Positions 38,843 to 47,094 of a stretch of 64,000 nt of DNA are shown in pieces. A program made the position numbers and the translations under genes. The DNA lies in the NCBI RefSeq assembly GCF_901538265.1, contig NZ_LR593886.1, forward strand, positions 3,865,738-3,929,737. Reading direction: 5' to 3'. Source of the DNA: Gemmata massiliana (GTDB lineage Bacteria > Planctomycetota > Planctomycetia > Gemmatales > Gemmataceae). The number at the start of each line of letters is the position of its first letter. Positions within the stretch are counted from its first letter, which is position 1. The notes beneath the pieces were generated by a model. That model was given only the letters and a program-made list of their open reading frames with translations. It did not search any database and had not been told where the DNA came from.

Positions 38843-39727
38843 GTGATGGTCCCATAAGTGGGGTCAAGCAGGTTCACGATATTGGAACGCGGGTTCGGCA
38901 TATTTGGGTTTGAGTCGGTTGAGCGCGAGGTGAGTCATGGCCAACTTGATGAGCGCCTGCGACGACTTCACGCTCTGCGATCCTTGGTCAGTCGCCGGTA
39001 CGCCCCCCCAGCCACGTGAACGTGCGCTCCACGGTCCAGCGAATCGGCAGCTTCACCCACCCCGGCGACCCCTCCGGGCGCGGCACGACGACCCGATCCC
39101 ATCGGGCGTTGTCCTCGACCCACGCGCCGAGGGCGAAGTTGTGGTACGTGGTGCCCGCGCACATCCGCACCACCTTGCCGACCGGCGGTCCCTTCAAGCG
39201 GGGGGAACCGTTCCGGAGCGGCTTGGGCGTCCACACGGCGGGCCGTTACCGGCGCGCCCCGCCGCAACCCCAATGAATCCACGACGATGTGGCGCGTGCG
39301 CCCAATCGACGCTCTTGGCATGATCCCGGCCTCGCGCGTCGCCACGGCGGGTGGTATCGACCGGCTGGCTATCGGCGCGCGGGTGGTGCGCGGCGCGTAT
39401 GGCTTCTTCTGGGTACGGACCGTCTTGCGGAGTAGGTCGTGGATGGTGTCGAGAGTGCCATTGTGGCGACACTCGTCGAAGTATCGTCACACCGTACTCT
39501 TGGGCGGGAAGTCCTTGGGCAGGTCGCGCCACGGGCACCCGGTCCGCAAGATGGGGCACACGGCCTCGACCACCACACGCGGATCGGTCGTGCGAGGCCG
39601 CCCGCCCGGGTACACCGGGGCGTGAGGCTCGATTAACCTCCGCGGCTCGTCGGTAACGGCACCGGGGTACGATTGGGGTCTCACGAACCATTTTACCCAC
39701 CCAATCACCACTTATGGGACCGTCACT
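38842..39727 (-). mobile_element. Decayed IS5-type (IS427-like) insertion sequence
   Basis: Terminal inverted repeats 38842-38861 and 39708-39727 match at 19 of 20 positions (AGTGAYGGTCCCATAAGTGG) and are flanked by a TA direct repeat (38840-38841, 39728-39729). The internal transposase (39711 down to about 38975, minus strand) starts VKWFVRPQSYPGAVTDEP and GCPWRDLPKDFPPKSTV, then meets an in-frame TGA. It continues RYFDECRHNGTLDTIHDLL. The frame is broken again later, and the C-terminal part ([27 protein letters not shown] with the DDE glutamate) lies in another frame. The middle, including one catalytic Asp region, appears deleted. Length 886 bp. Inactive. Confidence 0.85.
38975..39711 (-). 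pseudogene. IS5-type transposase remnant
   Basis: Disrupted coding region inside the element above: one in-frame stop, at least two frame changes and an internal deletion relative to a usual length of about 260 residues. Recognisable parts are the DUF4096-like N-terminus, HIVVDSLGL in the middle and the VERTFTWL motif near the end. Confidence 0.8.
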
Positions 39728-39730
39728 TAA

Positions 39731-41172
39731 CTCGACTGGTGCCGATTCTGGGGGCCGCCCGTGGCGGGTAGCATGAGTGCTACTGAAGCTCTCGCGCCCC
39801 CCTGCCCACGGGCGGCCACCGTGATTCTACCACCCGAGGCGCGGCCCCGGGTCGCCGCGTTCGTCTTCTCGTTTGCCAACCCGACGTACCAACGATTCTC
39901 GACGCTCTTGGTCGGCGCGCGGTTAACCACGGGCCGTCGCACCGTGGCCAACCGGTTGCGCACCTTGCGCCACCGGGCCCCGGACACCGCACCGACTACC
40001 AACGGGTGCTCTCACGCGCCCCGTGGTCCGGTCTCGAACTCGGTTGCGCCCTGATGCGGTTGGGGCTCGACCACCTCGTCCCCGACGGCCCGGTCGCGCT
40101 GGTCGGTGACGATACCGTCGATGGGCACAAGGGACCGAAGGTGTACGGCAAGGCTCGGCACCGGGGCCCCGTGCCCTCGACCCACCGCTACACCGCCTGG
40201 CGGTACGGGCACCGGTGGGCGGTTCTCGCGGTCCTCGTCAAGTTCCCGTTCGCCACGAGGCTGTGGGCGCGGCCGATACTCATCGACCTGTACCGCGCGC
40301 CCGGCGGCGACCGGGCGCGGAAGAGGTCGCACCTTGGCGCGGATCATGTGCGGGCGGTTGCGCGTGCTCCTCATCCGGTTCCCGGATCGGACCTTCGTAC
40401 TCGCCGGGATTCGGGGTACGGCACCCACGAAGTGCGCGCGGTTCTGTTACCGCCACCGTATCCGGGCGACGCTCGTCAGCAAGTTGCACCCGGACGCCAA
40501 CCTGTTCGCCCCCCCCCACCGTATCCGGGTAAGGGGCGCCCGCGGGTCAAGGGCGCGCCGCCTCAAGTCCCGCCAAGCGGTCGCCGCGGCCACCACCTTC
40601 GCTCGGTTGGAGGTCGGGTGGTATGGGGCGGAACGCGAACGGTCCAGGCGCTCGGGACCGACCACGGGTACAAGGCCGGTCAGGGGCTCGTGTCTGTGCG
40701 GTGGGTGTTCGTGCGGGACACGACCGGCACGCACCGGGACGAGTATTTCTTCACCACCGACTCGGGCTTCACCCCGATGGCTATCATCGGTTACTATTGT
40801 GGGCGCGGGAACATCGAGACCACGTTCCAGGAAGCCCGGTCGGCACTCGGGCTGGAGACCACGCGCGGGTGGCGCGAGAACACGGTCCTTCGTGCCGGTC
40901 CGTGCCTGTTGGGGTTGTACTCGGTGGTCGCGTTCCTGTTCCACGCGCGGCCGGGATCGAAGCGGGTCGGTGCTGTGTCGTGGCCCGGGAAGACGACCGT
41001 CACGTTTCCCGACGCCCTGAGCGCGGTCCGCCGGTGGCTTTGGGCCGAAGCCCTTTTGCTACGGGCCGGTGCGGACGCGGTTCTCGATAAACTGCCCACC
41101 GCCGTGCGGGAAGTACGGCTTACTACGCTCGCACCGGCAGCTTGACCGCGCGGAAAATCGGCACTAGTCGAG
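39731..41172 (+). mobile_element. Decayed IS701-like (DDE_5-type) insertion sequence
   Basis: Terminal inverted repeats 39731-39749 (CTCGACTGGTGCCGATTCT) and 41154-41172 (reverse complement CTCGACTAGTGCCGATTTT) match at 17 of 19. The element starts 1 nt after the duplicated TA of the neighbouring IS5-type element. It carries the broken transposase listed next. No clear target duplication is seen. Confidence 0.8.
39761..41145 (+). pseudogene. IS701-like transposase, multiply frameshifted
   Basis: N-terminus PRVAAFVFSFANPTYQRFSTLL and TGRRTVANRLRTLRHRAP. After a one-base loss in a C-run near 39980 the frame goes on with YQRVLSRAPWSGLELGCALM, VALVGDDTVDGHKGPKVYGK (first DDE Asp) and HRYTAWRYGHRWAVLAVLV. 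From about 40330 to 40630 family sequence alternates between two frames (RFPDRTFVLAG, DSGYGTHEV, LVSKLHPDANLF, QAVAAATTFARLEVGWYG). The C-terminal third is intact (GLVSVRWVFVRDTTGTHRDE, YYCGRGNIETTFQEARSALG with the Glu). A dead element. Confidence 0.85.
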
Positions 41173-41173
41173 C

Positions 41174-41753
41174 TCAGAAGGGAAAGAAAAACACATTGTC
41201 GTCGACAATCGGGCAACTGAAATTGGTTACACTCGCCAGCCGCAGCATCTGCAGGTTCCCGTGCCGGGTAGCGCCCGCGGGGAAGTGACGAATGAGCGCG
41301 GCCTCGGAATTATCGATCTGTTTTCCCCATTCCGCCCCGGTTGTCTGCTCCAGTGCCGCCTGGACCTCCAGAATGGACCTCTCTGGCGTTGGACGGCAGG
41401 GCGTCCGCAGGATTGCGTCAGGATCCCAAAATGCGACGACCCACTTCGACAGGGCGAAGCGTTGCAACAGCGGCCAGAGCCTCTGCATTCTGAGTGACGA
41501 AATGCCGATTGGTCATTCCGAATGTCCATACGCGCTTCTGATTTTTTTCAATCAGGGCGATGTACAAGCCCGTCATCGCTCCCTCTTCGGCGGTACGCCT
41601 TCCGTATCCCGTGCTTACCGGACAAGTTTTTGTGCCACCGCTGGGCGCTTCCACGCCCGTCTCGTAGACCGATGCCTCCCGAGTCATCTCCACCACCGTT
41701 TGGATCACGAAGAACAACGCCGTGGGGAAACCCCGCCGCTCAGGTTCTGCCAA
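41174..41753 (-). pseudogene. Hypothetical gene with one +1 frame break
   Basis: Starts at the ATG at 41753 (MAEPERRGFPTALFFVIQTV ...) and runs to about 41477, where good sequence continues only after skipping one base: ...FVTQNAEA then WPLLQRFALSKWVVAFWDPD ... to the stop at 41174. Corrected, the protein would be 192 residues, acidic, without signal or transmembrane segment. Its 3' end touches the IS701-like element. No family recognised. Confidence 0.6.
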
Positions 41754-42361
41754 CTCGCCTTCGAGATATCGAGGTAGTGACCGACACTCGTATTATTTGA
41801 TCAAATTAAAATATGATCATTTGCGGCACAGGTAATCAGAATGGTTGCAAAGCGGGCTCTCGTAGCAAGCCCTAGGAGAGCGCCCACCAGAGTTTGACAA
41901 AGAGAGTTTCTTACCTGGAAGGCGCATAGATCACCTGGCACAGGCGCGTGGCCCCAACGCGGCGGCCTGCACCCTTACCGTCCCATTGGGCAAAGGCTCG
42001 ACTCGCTCCGAGGTCGCGATCCAACCGGGACGGAAATTCGGTTTGGCTCGCCCCCACGATTGTATTCGATGTGACCGAACTCTCCTTTGGGCACTTCAAG
42101 CCGATCCCTTTGCCCGAAATGGCTCTCATCCAGCACACTCAGTTGCAAACCCGTCGGCAACGGCGACCGTCTGTTCGCTGAATCCGCGCCGAAGCCGAAC
42201 CCCGATAAGGTACCGCGGAAACAGTACGAGAAGTTTTTTTACAATCGCGATGCGGCCGTCGTGTTGGAACAGGTGGGCCACGCAAGTCGGGACCACTCGC
42301 TACACCGGGACGAAACTGGTGACAAACAAGACGGTGACAAACGGAGTGGGTAGGGCGGGGC
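41754..42361. other. Gene-poor region beside the island edge
   Basis: About 600 bp with an AT-rich patch at 41795-41830, probably the promoter of the broken gene to its left. There are only short ORFs of doubtful reality (for example minus 41911-42138, ending QVIYAPSR, which might be a transposase scrap). Nothing firmly supported. Confidence 0.4.
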
Positions 42362-42412
42362 AAAAAAGGAACCGGCCGCAAACCCTTGTTTTGTTTGGGT
42401 TTGCGGCCGGTT
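42362..42412 (-). terminator. Strong intrinsic terminator after the tRNA fragment
   Basis: Perfect 16-bp stem (arms 42370-42385 and 42397-42412, AACCGGCCGCAAACCC and its complement) with an 11-nt loop. On the minus strand it is followed by CC and a six-T tract. Textbook rho-independent terminator, directly downstream of the tRNA 3' fragment. Confidence 0.9.
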
Positions 42413-42420
42413 CTATTGAG

Positions 42421-42465
42421 TGCGCGTTACTGGACTTGAACCAGTGACCCCCACAATGTCAATGT
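42421..42465 (-). other. 3' fragment of a tRNA gene, candidate attachment (att) site
   Basis: On the minus strand the sequence reads as the 3' half of a tRNA: an anticodon-loop-like TTGACAT, the 3' stem, variable region GGGTC, a perfect T-arm (ACTGG, loop TTCAAGT, CCAGT), acceptor strand AACGCGC and discriminator A. The 5' half (D-arm and 5' acceptor strand) is absent: upstream sequence does not pair. If the loop reading is right the anticodon would be GAC (Val). Fragments running from the anticodon loop to the 3' end are the normal product of integration of islands into tRNA genes. The native terminator follows. Confidence 0.7.
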
Positions 42466-42867
42466 CCATAAGCACTTCCGGCTCTGTCCCACACCGTCCC
42501 AATCCTCTGGGAAAACGCCGTTGCTGACGGCCGTTCGTTCGCGATCGTCCCGTTGAGTCCCGATCTTTGGGCGTACATTGGGCGTACACCCAAGAGTTGG
42601 CTTGCGCTCAAAGAAGTAGTGTGTAATTCCTCAGTCAACCAGGGCGGAAATCGTTCTAAGCAAAGGCCACCGCATCAGGCGGCGCTTTGCAAGGGCTCAC
42701 TTCCGAAGCGAGAAACAGCGAGCATTCCGGGCGTCACGGGAGGTTTACGGGAATTAACGGGAGACCGCGACTTGGCGGCAGGATCCCTCCTGCACTTTTG
42801 CCACTTGAGACCTTCACCCGTCATTGCAACGCAGCGTACAGGATGCGAGAATTCCCGTGAATTTGTG
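42466..42867. other. Non-coding spacer inside the island edge
   Basis: 402 bp with a small hairpin (GCCGT/ACGGC near 42520-42535) and a tandem duplication of an 11-mer (TTGGGCGTACA twice near 42568-42589). No integrase gene is found here although an att-like site adjoins it. Contains the promoter of the HAD gene. Confidence 0.4.
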
Positions 42868-43599
42868 ATGGCACAACTTCGGGGGAAGCTGATGGACGGC
42901 GCAGCAGCGTGGCTCATCTTCGACGCCGACAACACGTTATGGCCGATTGAATGCCTCTACGATTCGGCACGTGAAAGGTTCGTCCGGTGGGTGTCAGCCG
43001 AAGGGCCGGATGGCGCGCTGGTCGAAGAGTACCAACGAACACGAGACAAGGAATTACACAAGACCTACGGTTATTCTGCCTGTCGATTTGCTCGATCGTT
43101 CGAGGACACACTCCTCTGTTTCCTGCCGGACGCACCAGCGGAGGCTGTCCGCTTTGCGAGGCAGTTGGCGCTGGGCGTATTCGAGCAACCGGTACAGCCC
43201 GTTGATGGTCTTGAAACAATTCTGGACCGCGTGAGCCGAGAATACCAGCTCGCAATCATTACGGCAGGCGAGCAGTGGGTCCAAGAACGGCGATTGAACA
43301 GCTTTCAGCTTCGGAGTCGTTTCGCAGCCATCCAGATAGTGGAAGCGAAAACAGCCGAAACATTCCGTTCTTTTTGCGAATCGCGGTTTATTGATCCGGC
43401 ACGATCGTGGGTCGTTGGTGATAGCGCGAGATCCGACATGATTCCTGCACGGGACGCGGGGTTGGGCGGGATTCACGTCGACCACCGAGAGAACTGGGCG
43501 CTGGAGCAGATCGAGGTCGTTCCCTGGGATCGGTACGTTCGTATTCATACCCTTGCCGAACTTGTGTCGGTTCAAAATTTGCTTTCTGCCTGTTCGTAA
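42868..43599 (+). CDS. HAD-superfamily hydrolase
   Basis: 243 residues from the ATG at 42868 (another in-frame ATG at 42892). Motif I F18-D19-A-D21-N-T, motif II near IITAGE, and motif IV WVVGDSARSDMIPARDAGLG. The helical cap is inserted after motif I (EEYQRTRDKELHKTYGYSAC). Acts as a phosphatase-type enzyme on an unknown small substrate. Single gene ended by a very strong convergent terminator. Composition is somewhat less GC-rich than the core genes, consistent with island DNA. Confidence 0.88.
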   Translation: MAQLRGKLMDGAAAWLIFDADNTLWPIECLYDSARERFVRWVSAEGPDGALVEEYQRTRDKELHKTYGYSACRFARSFEDTLLCFLPDAPAEAVRFARQLALGVFEQPVQPVDGLETILDRVSREYQLAIITAGEQWVQERRLNSFQLRSRFAAIQIVEAKTAETFRSFCESRFIDPARSWVVGDSARSDMIPARDAGLGGIHVDHRENWALEQIEVVPWDRYVRIHTLAELVSVQNLLSACS

Positions 43600-43620
43600 A
43601 CCTCGCAACGCAATCGTGTA

Positions 43621-43685
43621 ATGGAATTAAAAGCCGGGGGCCGCGCAGAGTAAAATTCTGCGCGGCCCCCGGCTTTTAATTCCAT
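43621..43685. terminator. Bidirectional terminator, perfect 29-bp stem
   Basis: Arms 43621-43649 and 43657-43685 are perfectly complementary with a 7-nt loop. The stem has a GC-rich core (CCGGGGGCCGCGC) and A/T flanks, so it has a U-rich tail in either direction. It lies between the convergent HAD gene and the small minus-strand gene, whose stop codon it touches. Confidence 0.9.
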
Positions 43686-43867
43686 TAATTACCAGACGGT
43701 TTACCGAATCGTTTCTCGTACATGGCGTAGAGTTTTCGCCCTTTCTCGGTTACTCCAGAAGCTAAGATGACCGTCGGGTTTGCAACCGGTTTGGCGGCCG
43801 GAAGCACGCTCTGGGGTGGAGTTTGCGTTGGTGGCGTTGTCGGTGGTTTTGGGGTTTCGTCGTTCAT
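43685..43867 (-). CDS. 60-residue Pro/Thr-rich small protein, partner of the patatin gene
   Basis: 60 residues: a disordered N-terminus (PKPPTTPPTQTPPQSV) and a short basic C-terminus (GVTEKGRKLYAMYEKRFG). Starts 6 nt after the stop of the patatin gene, so almost certainly co-transcribed. No family recognised. Could be an accessory or regulatory peptide of the phospholipase, or may be unrelated. Its reality rests on position and on the terminator placed exactly at its end. Confidence 0.6.
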   Translation of the reverse strand: MNDETPKPPTTPPTQTPPQSVLPAAKPVANPTVILASGVTEKGRKLYAMYEKRFGKPSGN

Positions 43868-43873
43868 GAGAGG

Positions 43874-45844
43874 TCACTTTCGGCCGGGGTATTCGGCGGA
43901 GAAAATTCCGCCGATGGTGTAGGCCGCGCGGAGCATTATATCCCGCACGGTACAGATGCGGAGATCATGAATTAGGTTCGCCGGGTTCGGATCGTACGCG
44001 GGTTGAACACCCGTATAAGGCAAATGTGCGTCTAAGTTTAGCACACCGAATACAGCACCGTCTAGCGTGGTTTCCAGCGCTTTGTAGTACGGCCCCTCGG
44101 GTTGCCCATCAGGTGTCCAATCAACCCGCTTCGCGAGAAGTGAGTAAGGGTCGAAAATTGGAACGCTGAGCAACCACGTCCGGTCCGGCCGCACTTTTCC
44201 TTGTAACGTCGAATCGAATCCGAACAATCGCGCTGGGTCGTCAGCAGTATCAAATGCCCGGTCCAAGAGTTGTAAATTGCACAGCATGGGGGCTCGGTGA
44301 AGAAAACAAAATCCGGACAGCCCTTGATCCGCTCCAAAAGCCATGTCGTGGTCCGGGTTCGCCACGGGATCATCCATGTTGAACGAGTATCGAAGAATCA
44401 ACTGCTGCCCTTGAGGAACGAACACGTTCGCCCTTAACTGGAACTGCGAATTGCTCGGATCGCCAAGTGCAATGGCTGCACGCTTCACGAGGTCTTTCAG
44501 AACATCGCGTACTGGTGATGGATTGGGCAGATTGAACGTGTGATTGCAGATCGCGCTCCTGGCAGCTTCCCGACCGAGCGAAAACATGACATTCACGACT
44601 TGGGGGGTTAAATCGTGGATGTCCAACACATTCTTGGGGCCACCAACGCTGTCTGGGGCCTGCTCGACGGTCAAAGAGCGTGTTACGACGCCCGCAAGGC
44701 GTTGTTCAAGTTCGCTCCGAGCGCCGCCCGCAGCTAATCCGAAGACGGCTTTAAGGAACTCCTCCGGGTCGGTCATTTTCTGCGGGTTCTGAGTTTGTTT
44801 GTCATTCCCCAGGCGCAACCCAATGTGTACCCATGTTCGAGCAGCGAACGACTGGTAATCGGCTCGGTCTCGTTGACCAATCAAACGTGTTCGGAACGTA
44901 TCCGCGAATACGAATGCCGGAAAGTTGCAGATGACTCCACCGTCTACGTAACTGGCGTACCGTGTATCTCCGTAAGTTTCATTTACCGGGCGAAAGAAGA
45001 ACGGAAATCCGGCTGACGCTCGTACCGCGCGAGCAACTGGCAGGCAGAAGTAGTTAGGGTTTGGGAACTCGATCAATTCAAGCTGGCGCGTCACGAGGTT
45101 CGTGGCCGTCAAAAATAATGGGCCGAAAAATTCCAGTTCGTCGTCGAGCCAACGGTGGAAGTCACCGAACGTTAGGAGGCGTCCCCCGAGAGTGTTCGGA
45201 GGAGGAGGAACGTCACCTCCTGCTGCTTTTACCCCTGCGATGAGAGGTGAATTGCGGAGCAATTTGTCGATCTCTAACTCGAACGCGTCGCCGGGAAACA
45301 GCCCTCGCTGTCCGGCAAGTCGGCGGAACGGGAACAGAACGTCTCGCACAATACGAAGGACATCGGGCAGACCAAGCACCCAATTCATGAACCGGCGCGG
45401 CCAGTGTTGTGCATCCCAAGTGCTGTATTCAAATTCTCGTTTCAAAAACCCTATGTACCGTTGATACCTCAGAACGACACGACGGAAGGCTGCATAGTCA
45501 AACCGGTTGGTGCGAGAGCCGAAGGGGCCTACGAGATCCGACAGCCCCGTCGGGCTTTTCGCTAATGCGGCAAAATGGTCACGGATTGTCTCCGGCTTCA
45601 AACCGGCCCAAAATAGGGTCGCGACAATAGCTCCTGCGGATGTCCCCGCCAGGGCGAAGGGCTCAATCCCTTTGTCGATCAGACCTTGAAGCTGTCCGAG
45701 CAGGCTGAGCCCGTACACACCGCCACCTTGAATCGTAATGACAGCTTTTCTGTCGAACTCAGGGCCTGAGGTTTGGGGCTGTTGCGCCTTGGCACTAGCC
45801 CTGTTGCAGACGTGGTCAGAAGGCTGTTCGTGTTGCGTTGGCAT
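43874..45844 (-). CDS. Patatin-like phospholipase with C-terminal GAF-like domain
   Basis: 656 residues. Patatin domain in the first about 430 residues: oxyanion motif QGGGVYGLSLLG, nucleophile elbow G67-T-S69-A-G71, and catalytic Asp in YVDGGVICNFPAF near residue 300. The C-terminal about 180 residues look like a GAF sensory domain: LILRYSFNMDD, QGLSGFCFLHRAP, RTWLLSVPIFDP, AVFGVLNLDAHLPY. Patatins hydrolyse membrane phospholipids; several bacterial ones are abortive-infection effectors (CapV type). A GAF-type input domain on the same chain would allow direct ligand control. No signal peptide. Sits in an island with restriction-modification genes. Defence is an inference. Confidence 0.85.
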   Translation of the reverse strand: MPTQHEQPSDHVCNRASAKAQQPQTSGPEFDRKAVITIQGGGVYGLSLLGQLQGLIDKGIEPFALAGTSAGAIVATLFWAGLKPETIRDHFAALAKSPTGLSDLVGPFGSRTNRFDYAAFRRVVLRYQRYIGFLKREFEYSTWDAQHWPRRFMNWVLGLPDVLRIVRDVLFPFRRLAGQRGLFPGDAFELEIDKLLRNSPLIAGVKAAGGDVPPPPNTLGGRLLTFGDFHRWLDDELEFFGPLFLTATNLVTRQLELIEFPNPNYFCLPVARAVRASAGFPFFFRPVNETYGDTRYASYVDGGVICNFPAFVFADTFRTRLIGQRDRADYQSFAARTWVHIGLRLGNDKQTQNPQKMTDPEEFLKAVFGLAAGGARSELEQRLAGVVTRSLTVEQAPDSVGGPKNVLDIHDLTPQVVNVMFSLGREAARSAICNHTFNLPNPSPVRDVLKDLVKRAAIALGDPSNSQFQLRANVFVPQGQQLILRYSFNMDDPVANPDHDMAFGADQGLSGFCFLHRAPMLCNLQLLDRAFDTADDPARLFGFDSTLQGKVRPDRTWLLSVPIFDPYSLLAKRVDWTPDGQPEGPYYKALETTLDGAVFGVLNLDAHLPYTGVQPAYDPNPANLIHDLRICTVRDIMLRAAYTIGGIFSAEYPGRK

Positions 45845-46116
45845 TCGGCGATCGCTGAAGGAGGTAGAGATTGGGAGCTATTCTAATGATCGCCATGCAA
45901 AACTGGGTTGGCAATAAACGGAACAATATCTTCGCAATGCCACCATCGCTCTAATCGAGACGCGAAACGGGGGTTTCAGCTACTCGTTCGTCCACGTTGT
46001 TACTGGTGAAATACTGATGGCAAAAGCCTGGAGGTGACGCCCCCGGTCTCGCGCCCCGCTCGATCCGGCGCTACACTGAACGCTCAGGTGTTCGACATCT
46101 GCACGGGGCTCATCAG

Positions 46117-46959
46117 ATGGGGGCAACGGCCGCGGGGGGCACGATTTACGACCGCCTGACGGACGCGGACCGGCAGTGGCTCCGGGGCGTGGCCGCGGAC
46201 CTGCGCACCAAACTCCGGCACACCGTTTCCCAGGTACTCGCGAGCGGGCGGCTCCTGGCCGACGCGCGCAAGCGGCTCGGACGCGACCGGTGGAAGCCGT
46301 GGCTCGTGGCGGAAGCCCAACTCTCGTCCCGAACCGCGCAACGCCTGGTCGCGGTGGGCAACGTGTTCGGGCACCTGTCCGACTCCACGATCCTGAACTT
46401 CACCCCGACCGCGCTGTACCAGCTCGCCGAACCGGGTGTGCCGCAGTCGATCCGCGAATACGCCGTGCTCCAGGCCCAGGACGGTGAAGAGGTCACCGCG
46501 GCCGGCGTTCAAGAGTGGCTCACGGCCCAGCGCGACACGGCGCTCAACGCGCCCCTGAAGCTCGCGACCGTGGACGAGAAGCCCCAGAACAAGTCGGTCG
46601 ACGCGGGCGAAGTGTCGGCGGAGGAGAACTGGTTTATCCTGCGCGACCTGATCGGGGCCGACGGCACCGTCCACCTGTCCGGGTTCCCGGACGCCGAAAA
46701 CGAGGACAAGTGCTACACGGGCGCGTTCATCGACGGGGACGGGCGGCGCCGGGTCGCGACGGGCGCGACGATCGAGGCCGTGGTGCTCCAGTTGGCCGAC
46801 AAGGTGCGCAAGAAGGTGTGCGTGAAGTGCGAGGAGAACAAGCCCCTGGACGAGTTCTGCCGGCGCTCGGATCTACCGGACGGGGGCGAGTACCGGTGCA
46901 AGGTGTGCGAGCGCCGGCGGGTCAAGAATCATGCGCTGCGCAAGGCCGCGGCGGGGTGA
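46117..46959 (+). CDS. DUF3102-like protein with C-terminal zinc-binding region
   Basis: 280 residues. Residues about 15-95 resemble DUF3102-type phage and plasmid proteins (QVLASGRLLADARKRLGRDRW, WLVAEAQLSSRTAQRLVAVG). A middle region of unknown fold follows. The last 50 residues have a treble-clef-like cysteine set CVKCEENKPLDEFC then YRCKVCERRR, resembling zinc fingers of HNH-like proteins but without a clear HNH catalytic triad. Lies between the divergent patatin gene and the restriction-modification gene, same strand as the latter. Probably DNA-associated. The function is not known. Confidence 0.7.
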   Translation: MGATAAGGTIYDRLTDADRQWLRGVAADLRTKLRHTVSQVLASGRLLADARKRLGRDRWKPWLVAEAQLSSRTAQRLVAVGNVFGHLSDSTILNFTPTALYQLAEPGVPQSIREYAVLQAQDGEEVTAAGVQEWLTAQRDTALNAPLKLATVDEKPQNKSVDAGEVSAEENWFILRDLIGADGTVHLSGFPDAENEDKCYTGAFIDGDGRRRVATGATIEAVVLQLADKVRKKVCVKCEENKPLDEFCRRSDLPDGGEYRCKVCERRRVKNHALRKAAAG

Positions 46960-47008
46960 ACTCCGTGGCAAAAAATCGAGATTGGCGGCTGCGCTGATTT
47001 TGACGATT

Positions 47009-47022
47009 TGGATAATTATCCA
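47009..47022. promoter_or_regulatory. 14-bp palindrome upstream of the restriction-modification gene
   Basis: Perfect dyad TGGATAATTATCCA in an AT-rich gap, 73 bp before the start codon of the restriction-modification gene. Position and symmetry suit a repressor or controller site, but no controller protein is encoded next to it. Confidence 0.4.
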
Positions 47023-47094
47023 GATTTCCCTGGAATCATCTCCGCTGACATTGACAATCAGGTGCAATAATAATTCACCCTTGACCTTCAACTA

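Noticed and set aside
41911-42138. Small minus-strand ORF as a transposase remnant
   Set aside because: Only the terminal QVIYAPSR is suggestive; too little to support a family call.
42421-42465. Functional tRNA gene
   Set aside because: The D-arm, 5' acceptor strand and 5' anticodon strand are missing; upstream bases do not pair with the 3' half.
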